DNA of 64,000 bases. It comes from Termitomyces sp. T153. Taxonomy: Eukaryota; Basidiomycota; Agaricomycetes; Agaricales; Lyophyllaceae. The position numbers were made by a program, and so were the translations under genes. The notes beneath the pieces were generated by a model. The model was not told the origin of the DNA and did no database searches. It saw nothing but the letters and a program-made list of their open reading frames with translations. Location: assembly GCA_018296165.2 (NCBI GenBank), contig JACKQL020000018.1:434001-498000 (forward strand). The letters are read 5' to 3'. Positions 22,201 to 33,541 of the stretch are shown piece by piece. Each line of letters begins with the position of its first letter. The stretch's first letter is position 1.

Positions 22201-25200
22201 CGCGATGTTCATCAGCAAATTGGACGTATTCGTACAACGCCAGTTGTAGCAGTCGAGATCCACGTTGTCTCCAACCGTGATCGTGTGGCGCATCAACTAT
22301 TTGATTTATGGTTTGAACAGTAAGTCAAAGCAGGTAATGTTCGTAGGTTCAGTCAACGACTTATCCATGGCTCAAGTGTTCCAACTGAGAAAATCATTTC
22401 GCGGTTCCAACGACAGGCAGCTCCTTATCAACTCAATGACCTTCGCGACGTGAACTGGAAACTTCCTGAAAATCGCCTGTTTCTTCCTTCTTTCTTTCCA
22501 AAAGAAGAAAGCACCTTTCCGAGGGTGGATATTCCTGAAGAAGAGAGCGACATGTTTGGCCCTGTCCTTGGGACTATCCCTCAGAATCCCAATCATGAAC
22601 GACATACACCTCAAAGCATGCATGCTCACCTTTCTGCCAAGACACCTCAAGAAATCGATAGGATTATGGTATTTGCATTCCACCATCACGCAGACGAGGA
22701 GATGTTCCTTGTCTTTGATTTTGTCGTTGCCCAACAACCGTTGCAGCGCGATATTGTTGAAAAATGGATTGAAATGTTTCCCCCATTGGCATTTACCTTG
22801 CTCAAGCGCTTCGTTCCTCTAGAGGACTCTTCTCTTCCTGAACCCATTGCAGGCATGGCACATGTCATATGTCGAAATATCATTCGATGTGCAAATACCC
22901 TTGGTATAGCGGCTCTTGTGGCCATTGAAAACATGGCCAGATCCATTGCTGGCATGAGTGTGGAACAATATTTCGACCTTTTGAACTTGGCAGCGTACTG
23001 TGTTCGTTCTCCACATCTTGTCCAAGAGGTCCTCTTATGTCTCAATGACTCTCGCCTGGACCCTGCGAGTGATCTTTCTACACCAGCAATGAAATACGGA
23101 TGCAAGTTTTCCCTTTCCATCGTATTTGATCGCGCTGAAGAGGCTGCGGATGAGTGCCCATGTGACGATAACGGAAAGCCTAGAAGACAAAGAACACCTC
23201 CTACCCATGTGAAGCTGTCATCCGTAGCTGACGAGCCAGACCATGTCCGAGCTATAGTCCGGGTTGATGCAAAAAATGAAGTCCGTCTACATTCTCATGT
23301 TCGACTGCAGGCAGCGTTCAAAGCAACAAATCGGTGGATACAAACACCAATAATGGACGGTCTTGTCGTTCAGGCATCAAAGGGGGAGCTCAAGATCAGT
23401 TTGTTACACCCTAAACCGCCTGAACTGGAACGTATGGACTGGAACATGTACCATGCAGGCATTACTGGTAGGTGACTTCTTTCATGTTACGCATAGAGTG
23501 ATTCCAAGGCTTGCCCAGCTACATCAAAAGCTATGATGGATGCAGTTCTACGCCTCTTACAGGAAGGCCAAGCATGTTGCGATTTTCATGATATCATCAC
23601 AGGCTCAGAGAACAAATTAGCTATGGTCCATGTGGAAGGAGAAGTTATACCTGTGGCGTCGTCGAGTGCCGCTGAGCCCTACGTGAACGGACGACTAAAT
23701 CAAAGTCAAATTGACGCCGTAAGGTCTTGTGATGCCCCTCTTTCTCTCATTTGGGGACCACCGGGTACGTCTCCAGGTCACCTTTTCTGAACCTTTCCTC
23801 TGAATGGTGTGAACAGGGACCGGAAAGACCACAGTGGTTGTTGAGATCCTTCAAGAACTCCTGAAAAAGTCTCGCAACGATGAACCGCCTAAAATTCTAA
23901 TGACAGCTTCCACTCACAATGGTATGAGATGACCTCTCTCTGGTTTCCACATGATAGCTTACAACGGTGTGTAGCTGTCGATAATGTACTTGAAAGGTTT
24001 GTCGCCGTCAACGCAACCGAGCATCTCCTTCTAGAAGAACAGATTCTTCGCGTCGCCACTGATCAATCAAAAGTCAGCGAAAATTTGAAGGACTATACTG
24101 TTGACGCAAGAGTAGGAGGCGACACCAACGAAAATAATAGGTTGGCCAAGAAAGCCCAAGAGAGAGTCAAGGCGGCTGTACTAGTTTTCACTACATGTGC
24201 AGGTATGCAGAACCATGAATCGCGTGATCCATCTTGGATCAACGAAGTAATTGGTTAGGTGCCGGACTAGGAACATTGCGGAAAGTCAATTTTGATATCG
24301 CAATCATAGACGAAGCGTCCCAGATCACGGAACCAGGCGCCCTGATACCTCTAGTAAAAGGCATTAAACAAGCCGTTCTCGTTGGAGATCAGTGAGCCAT
24401 GACGAGAGAGTTTTCTTCACATTATCTCTGATCGTGTTGCTCGTAGTGTTCAACTTCGTCCGACAGTCAAAAAAATGGGTTCCGTTCTACAGTTTGATGT
24501 TTCACTGATGGAACGCCTGTGGCTTCATGTGCAGAGCCCTCGAATGCACAAAACAATGTTGAACGTGCAGTATCGATCTCCTGCAGAACTCATGATGTTC
24601 CCGTCGAAGGAATTTTACAACAATCAACTACAGAGCGGTCTTACCAACACCGACGCAATTTTGAGCTTGCTCTCGATGTCTTCGTTCCCTTGGCCTCGGC
24701 GTGGTACTTCCCTCGTTCCTACGGTCTTTGTCCAATGCTCTACAGAGGAAGATATGGGTGGGATGTCAAAAAGCAATGCAGGACAAGTTGAAGTTGTCGC
24801 GCATATTATTCCAATGCTTACCACGCCAAAGGAAGGGCACCCTGCCGAGCCAGAAGGCGCACCTTCTTTAGCACACCTGAAGATCACGGTCCTCACTCCA
24901 TACAGGAAGCAAATTCAAGCACTGCGGTCCAAGCTCGTTGGATCCATTTCCTGTTCAACGGTGGATGCTTTCCAAGGACGCGAAAGTGATATCATAATCT
25001 TTTCCGCTGTTCGATCTAATGCAGAAGGAGACATTGGATTCCTTGAGGATGAAAGGAGGTTGAATGTGATGTGGACTCGCGCTCGTCTAGCGCTGATCAT
25101 AGTGGGCGATAGGAGGACGATGAATACGTCGGTGCGGTGGAAGAGGGCTCTTGATTCATGCAGTGAGGTCACGATAGACCTGCCAAACAGTGATGCTTGA
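19277..25200 (+). CDS. RNAi RNA-dependent RNA polymerase fused to SF1 helicase
   Basis: Sixteen exons: 19277-19609, 19660-19762, 19812-20025, 20078-20667, 20717-20848, 20899-20954, 21009-21094, 21144-21816, 21865-22161, 22216-22319, 22347-23467, 23519-23764, 23817-23921, 23975-24202, 24259-24391 and 24447-25200, giving 1724 aa with no stop. The N-terminal part is a eukaryotic RdRP (QDE-1/Rdp1 family). It has FSDGCGLMS, PSVFQIRYLGYKGV, MKKF, and catalytic DLDGD at 455-459, split by an intron. The middle (about 700-1200) has no assigned domain. The C-terminal part is an Upf1-like SF1 helicase with GPPGTGKT (1316-1323), DEAS (1447-1450), GDHVQLRP, VDAFQGRE (1646-1653) and NVMWTRAR. RdRPs make double-stranded RNA for silencing. 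In fission yeast Rdp1 works with the separate SF1 helicase Hrr1; here both are one chain. The start is limited by the neighbouring gene, so the polymerase lacks the long N-terminus of QDE-1. Confidence 0.9.
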
Positions 25201-26628
25201 TCGTCACAGGTTTATTCTATTTTATGTACATCCATTGCAAGTGTATCATTAGCTATCAAAGTTGTTGAAAATAACAGAATCCCAGGCTTTGCTAATTCTT
25301 TTGTAGAGTCTACTTACTCTTCAATATGCTCTTGAACTTGTTCCTCCATTTCCTGCACCTAGTGATTTGCAAGGCCCGGCTTGGCTCAAAAGCCCGGGCT
25401 TGGGCCAGGCTCACAAGTGCCAGTGCGTTTCAAAGGTTTTGAGTTGAGCCCTGAGCCCTCATCAAAGGCCGGTCCGGCTTGGTTTAGACCAAGCCCGGGC
25501 TTACAATAAAATGTGAATGAAGCTAAATATCCTGGATAATCAACATTAGAAGGGTGAAAAAAAACATAATGATCAAATCTGCAACAAATAAACACATTAT
25601 CCGAGAGGTATGTTGAAAGTTTTTGAAAAGTTTGTTGTGCTTCATGCACGAGCTATGGTCCATGCCTTTGGCATGGGCCTGTAGCTCTTGCTAAGTCCCA
25701 GACCTAAGTGAAACACTAAGAACTTCGACTGCAGGCACCACAATTCCCCAACAGTAATTAGGGGCATCTACCCTATCTCTGCAGCTGACCTAGCAATCCA
25801 CAATTTCTTCTACCCAGTGTGTTGGGATGCTGCATGCTAGAGGGGAGGTGATGTCAGGAGACTGCTCTTACCAGACCCTCTGATTGATTCCTTTATTACA
25901 AGTCTGCATTCACTGTAGACCTTCCATCCTCTGGTCACAAGTACTTTCAACAAAGGGCTATCCTTTGGTTATATTTGTACATGGTCATGTATCATGAGTC
26001 TGGAGATCAAGGCCATTTACAATGGATTTCTGCCTTTGGATCAGATTCCAGATTTGGTTGTTGTGAGTGTTTTTTCCAGAAGCTCTAGAATAAATTTTAT
26101 GAACACTGGCATTGGGAATCCTTGACTTGTTTTCTTTGAATCTACCTCTGCCAGGTGAGCAGCTAGAACTTTGAACATGACCACTGCACATACTACTAAA
26201 ACATGTATCATGCTTGTGTTATTTCTTTATTTTGGAGAAATTGCATCTCACTCCATCTATATCATTATCTGATTGCATCAAATTTCATCTTGACTAGACA
26301 AAACTTTCCATACACAGAGCCTGCACTCTCAGCCATCTGCATATTCTACAAGACTATGAGGGTATGCCTTACTATTCCCTATTTACTCATATCTAACTTA
26401 CACTTACCTGTAGATCTTACTGTGTATTATCTTCAAAGGTATACAATCAGCCATCTATATATTCTATGAGACTCTGAGGATCTTACTGTATATTATCTCC
26501 ATCAGTGATGGCCCTTGTTTGCTCTCCTATCAAGGGATTAAAACACCAGAGACTTACAATTTATTGATTAGAAGCACATGGCTCTAAAATTCTTCATTTA
26601 GAAGTGCATAGCATTAAAATAGAGTACA
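25201..26628. repeat. Intergenic to repeat transition, CpG-poor
   Basis: After the RdRP gene the sequence passes into repeats. At 25372-25510 there is a GC-rich block with repeated GCCCGGCTTGG / AAGCCCGGGCTT words in both orientations. From about 25750 CpG is nearly absent. 25850-26040 is the second copy of the repeat at 3390-3620. No gene is supported. Confidence 0.5.
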
Positions 26629-27381
26629 CTTGCCAGATATGACTACTACTAACTCAGGCCACAATCCAGCTACCTTTGCCAAGGAGCTGTGCTTCAACAG
26701 GACAAACTTCATCACCTTCCAAGACCAAGTCCTTCTTGCTGCACAAGCCCATGGTATTCACACCTATCTTGAAGGCACCACCATACAGAGGCCAAGTCCA
26801 CTCAACACCCTAGACTCCAAAGACAAAGTGGGAGGCAAGTCACATGCCACTACTGCCACCAAAAGGCACTTTTGAGGAAACCCAGTGGTTCTCTGCCAAC
26901 CCATCTGCAGATGAGTGGGACACCCACAATGTATGTACACTTGGCCTGATCATGAACAACTGCAAGATTCTGGTTGGCCTGAACATGATAATGAGTGGGA
27001 CAGCAGCCAAAGCATGATAAGCATTCATTAAATCCTATAGAAGTGGTCTCTGACTTCACTGCACCCAGTGCTGAGAAGTGCCTCAACAATACACAGCTAG
27101 TGGAAGGCAGTGATGATAATGTCTTGTGCATCTTAGTGCAAAACCATATCCTCATGGCATGAGTAGATCATGTTTATATGTATGGTCAGCAATTCTTCTG
27201 TCCAGCAGTGTCTCTGGACATGTCCTGGAAAGTAGATAAAGAGTGTCAGCAGTGCCTCCAACAATATGGATGGCCTGCTGCCATACCCACATGGGATGAA
27301 TGGCATGAAATTGATGCTGATAACCAATTCCAGTTGCTGTTTGAGTGGGCCAAAAAGGACTGGGCAAAATCTTGCCCTTAG
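26629..27381 (+). pseudogene. Ty1/copia gag remnant
   Basis: The translation of 26629-26860 (CFNRTNFITFQDQVLLAAQAHG.HTYLEGT) and, in another frame, 26880-27017 (TQWFSANPSADEWDTHN, GLIMNNCK, MSGTAAKA) resembles the gag (UBN2-type) start of Agaricomycete copia elements. A final open stretch (27178-27381, with PTWDEWHEID and FQLLFEWAKKDW) may or may not belong to it. It is broken by frame changes and stops and is CpG-depleted. No copia pol was found beside it. Confidence 0.65.
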
Positions 27382-27836
27382 CAAATAGACTTTATGATCA
27401 TGTTGGTATGGATCCCAACCAAGATAGTTTGTAGATGTAAAGCTGCCCTCCCAGGGCCAGGGCCATCAGCCTGGTGTATTCCATCAATATGGTCAAATTT
27501 ACAAACTGAAACAGCTTACAAGGACCAACCCTTTGGGTGCATTTCCAAAAAAAATGAATAACTCCCATTGTTTCTTGTTGTGCTAATCATTACTGCCTTT
27601 TTCTAGTGCTCATGCTGTCAAGATCATTGTAAGGGCAACCTCTGGAGGCTGTGGCTTGATCACACAACTGGCAGAAGGAGATCCAAACTCTATTCAGCAT
27701 CTACAAGAAATTCTCAGACTCAACACAGCTTTTGGTATCTTAGTAGCATAAACTTGATGCTGAGTACCACCTTCCCACTGACCAACACTTGATTGGCAGT
27801 AACACTATTTTTGATGTCAGGGATGTCAGGGCAATA
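27382..27836. repeat. CpG-free repeat sequence before the mariner element
   Basis: No gene is present. A segment at about 27628-27705 (GTAAGGGCAACCTCTGGAGGC..TGG) is similar to the reverse complement of 4200-4270, so it belongs to a dispersed repeat. The stretch is the insertion site of the Tc1/mariner element. Confidence 0.5.
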
Positions 27837-27838
27837 TA

Positions 27839-28060
27839 TAGTGGCTCAAAAAACTGTCCCAATGTTTTATACTTTTTGAAAGATGACATTGGCATGAAAG
27901 ATTGGAAGTATCTAAAATTCTGGTTAAATCATGTAAAATACTATGGCATTGCAGCTACAAATTGCATCTTAGCTTATGTAGTACAAATCAAAACTGATGG
28001 AGTAATGGCCTTTTTAAAATATTCACTCATTGGGACAGTTTTTTGAGCATCTCTAATTTT
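27839..28060. repeat. Left terminal inverted repeat of mariner element
   Basis: About 222 bp that match the reverse complement of 29232-29453 with scattered mismatches. The arm is itself bounded by a short inverted pair: GGCTCAAAAAACTGTCCCAA at about 27842 and its near reverse complement ending at about 28049. Each TIR could therefore fold on itself. Confidence 0.85.
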
Positions 28061-28064
28061 GGTA

Positions 28065-29085
28065 TTTAGTACTTTGTATGTCCTCCATTTGCCTTGATAA
28101 CTGCTTGAATCTTTCTAGGCATGCTTTCTATCAGTCTTTGGCATACTTCTGCTGGTATTCCATCCCACTCCTTTCCAATTTTCTCCCACAATTCATGCAC
28201 ACCATGAGGAGGTGTTTCATACTGCCTAAGATACTCCTTGAGGTACTCCCAGAGGTATTCAATAGGGTTAAGATCAGGGAATTGGGCTGGCTGTCAGGAG
28301 ACATCAAAGTTGTTGTCTTCAAACCACTTGTTAGCCCTCTTGTAGTTGTGTTTGGGGTCATTGTCCTGTTGAAAGTAGCAGGCACCCTTCTCCATCTTCA
28401 ATTTTTCAAAGCTTTCCTTTGCTCCATCCTCCAAAATTTCACAGTATTGCTCTGCATTCATGACCCCCACCACCTCTACTAGCTTTCCTACCCCATTCCA
28501 ACCCATACAGCCCCATACCATGAGATTATTCCCTCCTCCATGTTTCACAATAGGTGTAGTAGTTCAGTTTGAAATGCCTTCTCCTTTTGGCTTCCACACA
28601 TACTGCTTTCCATCTGACCCAATCCTGTTAATCTTTGTCTCATTGGTCCACAACACTCTTTTCCAGTCCTCCACAGTCTGGTTTTGATGCTCTTGAGCCT
28701 AATTAAGTCATAGTTGCCTATGTCTAGCTTTGAACATAGGAACTTTCCTCTTTGTAGCAGACCAATACCCCTCCTCCTTCAGCACATTCCAGACAGTCTG
28801 AGGAGAGACAGGATTGGAAATGATGTTGTTGATAAAATTGGTGGCCTGAACAGCTGTATCAAGTCTCCCAGTTGAGATTTGCTGAACAATAGCCTGTTTA
28901 TTATGTGGAGTAAGCTTAGCTGGACAGCCTCCAGGATGGTTTTCCTTGTCCACCTCCAACTCTCTACTGATCCTCCCAATAGTAGACTTCCCTAGACCAG
29001 TTTTAGCCTCAATCTGACACAGAGAATATCCTTGAGCAAGGAGAGAAGCAACAGTAGAGCATTGTGCAGGAGAAGTAGCTTTCAT
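28065..29085 (-). pseudogene. Tc1-type transposase (DD34E), inactivated
   Basis: From ATG 29085 the minus strand encodes an HTH DNA-binding region (LLAQGYSLCQIEAKTGLGKSTIGRI), a second HTH-like part and the Tc1 catalytic core. The core shows WTNETKINRIGSDG, then HGGGNNLMVWGCMGWNG, then QQDNDPKH, then FPDLNPIEYLWE. The spacing between the second acidic residue and the Glu is 34, as in DD34E families. The first catalytic Asp is replaced by Asn (expected SDETK). In-frame stops include one in FDVS-stop-QPAQFPD where the family usually has Trp, and two just after KARHRQL. The protein cannot be made intact. Confidence 0.85.
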
Positions 29086-29231
29086 GATGGTGGTTGAAGG
29101 TCAAGATGTGATTCAACCAACTTGAACCACTTGCAAATATACCCAAACATGGTCACATGACTCTGTTGATATTCCCACATGCAACTTACTCTTTATTTCT
29201 GACTAAAATAGGGAAATAGGGATAAATCTGC

Positions 29232-29453
29232 AAAGTTAAAGATGCTCAAAAAACTGTCCCAATGAGTGAATATTCTAAAATGGCCATTACTCCATCAGTT
29301 TTGATTTGAATTACATAAGCTAAGATGCAATTTGTAGCTGCAATGCCATAATATTTCACATGATTTAACCAAAATTTTAGATACTTCCAATCCTTCATGC
29401 CAATGTCATCTTTCAGAAAGTATAAAACATTGGGACAGTTTTTTCAGTCACTG
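29232..29453. repeat. Right terminal inverted repeat of mariner element
   Basis: This is the partner of 27839-28060. Read from the right it starts CAGTGACTGAAAAAACTG, and internally it ends with the ATGCTCAAAAAACTGTCCCA word. It has the same self-complementary design as the left end. Confidence 0.85.
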
Positions 29454-29589
29454 TAGCATCACCATTAAATATGTATCCTTGTCATTTCTCTCAACTATCA
29501 GCACCATCCCATGCCCTTTCTGCCATCAGCCCACCATCAAATATCCATCAACATTATTCTTGATGACAATCAGCATGTTGATGTGCTCT

Positions 29590-30690
29590 TATGCCACCTA
29601 GTGCCATGCAGAAAACCTAAAAAGAGGACCTAACACTAGTCACTAGATAGGGTAGCTGACAGTAGGAAGTTAATAAAGAGGGTGAGTCAGTAACCATCCC
29701 AGAGAATGAGAGCTAATGGGTGGAGTGTGGATGGGAAGTGAAAATAGTTGCTATTGCTAGCCTAAGTTACTAGACGGTAATGGAAGGTTGCTAGACAAAG
29801 TAAGGGAAAAAGAATGAAGGTGAAAGAGTTGCTAAGGGGGAGTGAACTAAGTGGCAAAAGGGGGAGTTGGGAAGAGTAAAGGGAAATGATGATAAAGGGA
29901 CTGGAAGGGGACAAATGCAAACTAGTCACTAGCCATAGTTGCTATGACCAAGCAAAAGTGTGATAGTAACAACAATGCCTCATTAAGTCATGTTCAATGA
30001 TCTAGCACATTTGTCTATCCCAGTTGGACAGCTGAACCCACAAAACCTCCCAGTGTGCACATGGAGGTGGTGGCTTCTTGGTGGCATTGAATAAGCCAGG
30101 TGTTGTGTCTAAATTGTCTTCCACCAAAGGCTGTAATATTAGACAAGAATTGAACTAATTACCTTGCCTTTGGGATGGATAGCCAACCCTTTGGGTTTCA
30201 TTCTACCTACTTACTATAAACACTGTCATGTTTTCAATACACCATCAAAGATTTGTACACCATCATAGTTCTGGAGTTCAGATCTCTTTCTCAATGCTAA
30301 GCTTCCTTTGCTCAGTCTAGCACTCTTCTAGCAACTGTTGTTCTGACATCATTGAGTTAGCAACCACTTCCATCTTTGTTTTCACTAATACCACCTTTGG
30401 ATACTATTTTTACAAGTTGATGCCTTGTGCTAGCATGTATGGCTAGTATCTACCTCTTTCACTAACAGCTTCACAGGTCTAGCAACTTCTCATAAAATCA
30501 CTGTTTTGCTAGTGACCTAGTGCCCCTATCTCATTTGTTACTGTCTAGCAATCAAGGCTAGCAATAGTGACCTTTCCACACTCAAGTCCTCCTGCAACCC
30601 TCATTTCTTTAGTTTATTCATACACTACTTGTAAAACTGCCAGTTGCTTATGTTTGCATAGCAGCCAAGCAGCAACAAATATCATCCCTG
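29590..30690 (+). repeat. Old LTR-like repeat, plus orientation
   Basis: The segment 29590-30000 (ACTAGATAGGGTAGCTGACA..AGGAAGTTAATA..GGGTGAGTCAGTAAC) is homologous to the reverse complement of about 59250-59690. The part 30250-30690 is homologous to 1441-1850. Together these suggest one LTR family of about 1.1 kb present three times in the window, all CpG-depleted. Ends and target duplications could not be fixed. Confidence 0.55.
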
Positions 30691-31633
30691 TCCTCGAAAT
30701 AGTTGTGTAAAGATGTGCTATCCTGCAGTATGGCAGCAGTATTGATGGTCAAAGAAGCCTCAGCATTTGCTCCTGGTGGAGGAGGAGGTGTATTTTGTCT
30801 TGAATATGATGCTAGAGGCATGGACATTGATGGATATTATGGGGGCAGCAGTGCACTAGCAAGTTTTGATTGGTTGATGTTATATCAGTAAAATGCCACT
30901 CACCTTTTTGATTTGTCATCATCCTGTCAATGCTGCTGAAGGTCTACTTTAGTTTGTTTGACTTGCAGCCCTCATACCCAACAAAGTCCTCATACCCAGC
31001 AAAGTCCTTTTGAGTTGCTTGACCTTCAGATTGTCACTGCAACATTATCTCAAATTTAGCAACTAGAATATTGAATCCTACTAACCACTTACTAGGTCTG
31101 GTTTGTGTGAGCAGGCAGTTGATCAAGACCATCCATCCACACCAGTATTTGTTATTGATAGTTGAACGATGTTTATTCGCCATGGAATGTGAACTGGTTC
31201 ATGACTTGTATTTAGACACACTTACCTTGATGGGGACATGTACATACATCCGGCGTGGACCCGCTCAAGAGAGCTGGGTCAATGCGAATCTCAGCATTTG
31301 CCATAGTATATGAGGCTCAGTCAACCTAAGATGATTTTCTGCGCCCATTCCCACCCTTATTTTCCTAGACTTTATGGCGGCCATAGCCAGTCATACAAAT
31401 GGTGTGGATGCCGGCGCAGGATCCACACCTCAATTCGTGTGGACAGGGTTAGCCCTGATCTTATGCAAACATCTTTTAATGAAATTGATAAGCGCAACTG
31501 CCGTCAGCACGTGATTCGTCCAAAAATTCGAAGAGACGTCACTCTTTTGGCACCCCTCCTGTTCTCCTCATATCTCCTTCATCCATCTATTACTATTCCT
31601 CCCCTAATTTTATAGACCCTATACAGGAGTGAC
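30691..31633. other. CpG-poor to CpG-normal transition before the carrier gene
   Basis: A short Gly-rich open frame (30703-30891) has no known family. CpG reappears from about 31165, marking the return to gene territory. The carrier-gene promoter must lie near 31400-31630. No other gene is supported. Confidence 0.4.
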
Positions 31634-32777
31634 ATGTCTGATTCATCTCCAGCTAAATCCACATTTCTTCCCGCCAACTCATGGCAACACTTCGTAGCTG
31701 GAGGGTACGTCGCGTCTAAGCTAAATTCAGTGAGGTGCATCACATACTCATGTACTGAAAAGGCTGGGAGGCATGTGTGGCGCGATTGTAACGAGCCCAT
31801 TTGACGTGGTCAAAACGCGCTTGCAGTCCAGTCTATTTCGAGGCAAGAGCGCATCTGTTGGTATGATGACAAACGGAGGGAGCGTGGTGGTTGGTGTACC
31901 ACGGCAAGGTGGCCTGCTATACAATTTCGTCGAGACAGGGTACATTCTACGGTATGTCTTCCACCCCTCAATTTTTTAGCAGTGGGAGCCAAAGTTGTGT
32001 CAACACAGGGACATCTACCGCCAAGAGTCACCTAAAGCTCTATTCAAGGGACTCGGACCGACTCTCGTAGGCGTTATCCCAGCCCGTTCGATCATCTTTT
32101 ATACATACGGCAATGGGAAGCACATTATTGCCAACCAATTTAACGACGGCAAAGAGAACTCGTACGTGCACCTCGCGGCTGCCGCAATTGCCGGCATCGT
32201 CACTGGTACAGCAACGAATCCTATATGGGTTGTTAAGACTCGTCTCCAACTGGTTGCCGATCGACATGAGAACATTTCAAGCCAGAAGATGCTCGGCAGC
32301 AGCTGGAAAACCATCAAAAATATCATGAAAAATGAAGGCATAAAAGGCTTCTATAAGGGCCTTAGTGCGAGCTATTTGGGTGTTACGGAGGGAACGATCC
32401 AGTGGGTCTTGTATGAGCGACTGAAAAACATCACGGAGGGCCGAGGTGGCGCTGTGGAGTGGTTAGGTATGCTCGGGAGCGCGGGTACAGCGAAACTCGT
32501 CGCGAGTCTGATAACCTATCCTCATGAGGTTCGTCTTTTCTTACCATTCAAGCCACGCCGTTGCTCACACATGTCACCAAAGGTTCTACGAACACGACTG
32601 AGACAGCCAAGTGTGAACGGTGTCCTCAAGTACACCGGGCTGGTCCAGACACTACGCCTCGTCATTGCAGAAGAGGGCGCACGGTCATTATATGGTGGCC
32701 TCAGCGCCCATCTCATGCGTGTCGTGCCGAACGCCGCAGTCATGTACTCGATATATGAGGGAATTCTGAGGTGGTAG
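31634..32777 (+). CDS. RIM2: Mitochondrial carrier, Rim2/SLC25A33-36-like
   Basis: Four exons (31634-31704, 31763-31951, 32009-32528, 32583-32777) give 324 aa. It has the three tandem repeats of the mitochondrial carrier family. Signature motifs are SPFDVVKTRLQ (repeat 1), NPIWVVKTRLQ (repeat 2) and YPHEVLRTRLRQP (repeat 3, rebuilt across intron 3), each followed by a glycine-rich amphipathic helix such as LFKGLGPTLVG or FYKGLSASYLG. The NPIWVVKTR box and GTIQW in repeat 2 match the pyrimidine-nucleotide carriers (yeast Rim2, human SLC25A33/36), which exchange pyrimidine nucleotides across the inner membrane. Substrate is inferred from resemblance. Exon 2 starts after an AAG acceptor. A short start exon (24 codons) carries the W-Q-H-F-V-A-G-G opening typical of the family. 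Confidence 0.88.
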
Positions 32778-33541
32778 TCTCGTGACCCCTCTTCGCCTCC
32801 TCCTTTATCTCCACTGACACCCCTTCCGACCTTTCTCCGATTTTGCCGCCCCGCGCGCATTATCCCATTATCCATACCCAATTCCGATTCGCCTTCGGTT
32901 ACAGTATTACCACCGCTCTGCCCCCTGCCACGGCCACATCGACAAAAGTAATTTGTCCTTACAGAGACACAGCTATAGCTATACTATCTATCCATTACTC
33001 ATCTTATTGCCTGGTCTGCCCTCCACGGTTGATTTATTAATTGCTACTTACTAGTGCTCCCTGCCACCTACTGCTTTCGGACTGCTTTCTGTTATATCAC
33101 CTCGTTCGTACGTTCCTCACTCGCCATGTATTTTTATATAGTCCTTATCTACACGTACATACATAGACGTTACACGTGGATCGTACTTTCAATCGATATG
33201 TGAAGGAACCGTCACAGTTCGCGAAGCCATGCGCTTGCCTTGCCATTTGACGGTGTGTCTTGCATTCTCCGCATAACCATAAATTCATGATGGTTGAGGG
33301 CAGCCCTGTGGGCGAATACGTACATTTTGAGTATAATCTTAGCGCAACACAACATCAATCTCAATCTATGTTATTTTGGATGTCCATATTTGTTCAGTTA
33401 CAACAGCTTAAAGAGCTTGCAACGAAACTTACGACAAAGCTACAGAAAAAAATGGCTGGAATTAGCAGTTCTCGACATGTAGATCCATCATGATCGCAAG
33501 CGTATTATTAGCTATTCAAGTTGTTGAAAATAACCTAGATA
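32778..33541. other. Intergenic region, carrier 3' end to nucleotidyltransferase 3' end
   Basis: The two neighbouring genes converge here. The sequence is C/T-rich after 32780 and AT-rich later. No gene or repeat was recognised. Confidence 0.5.

Larger units (their letters stand above)
27839..29453 (-). mobile_element. Tc1/mariner DNA transposon, complete but dead
   Basis: A 1615-bp element flanked by the TA dinucleotide (27837-27838 and 29454-29455), the standard Tc1/mariner target duplication. Inverted repeats of about 222 bp form the ends. The right end read inward begins CAGTGACTGAAAAAACTG; the left begins TAGTGGCTCAAAAAACTG. The transposase lies on the minus strand and is broken. CpG is essentially absent, so the copy is old or heavily mutated. 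Confidence 0.88.
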
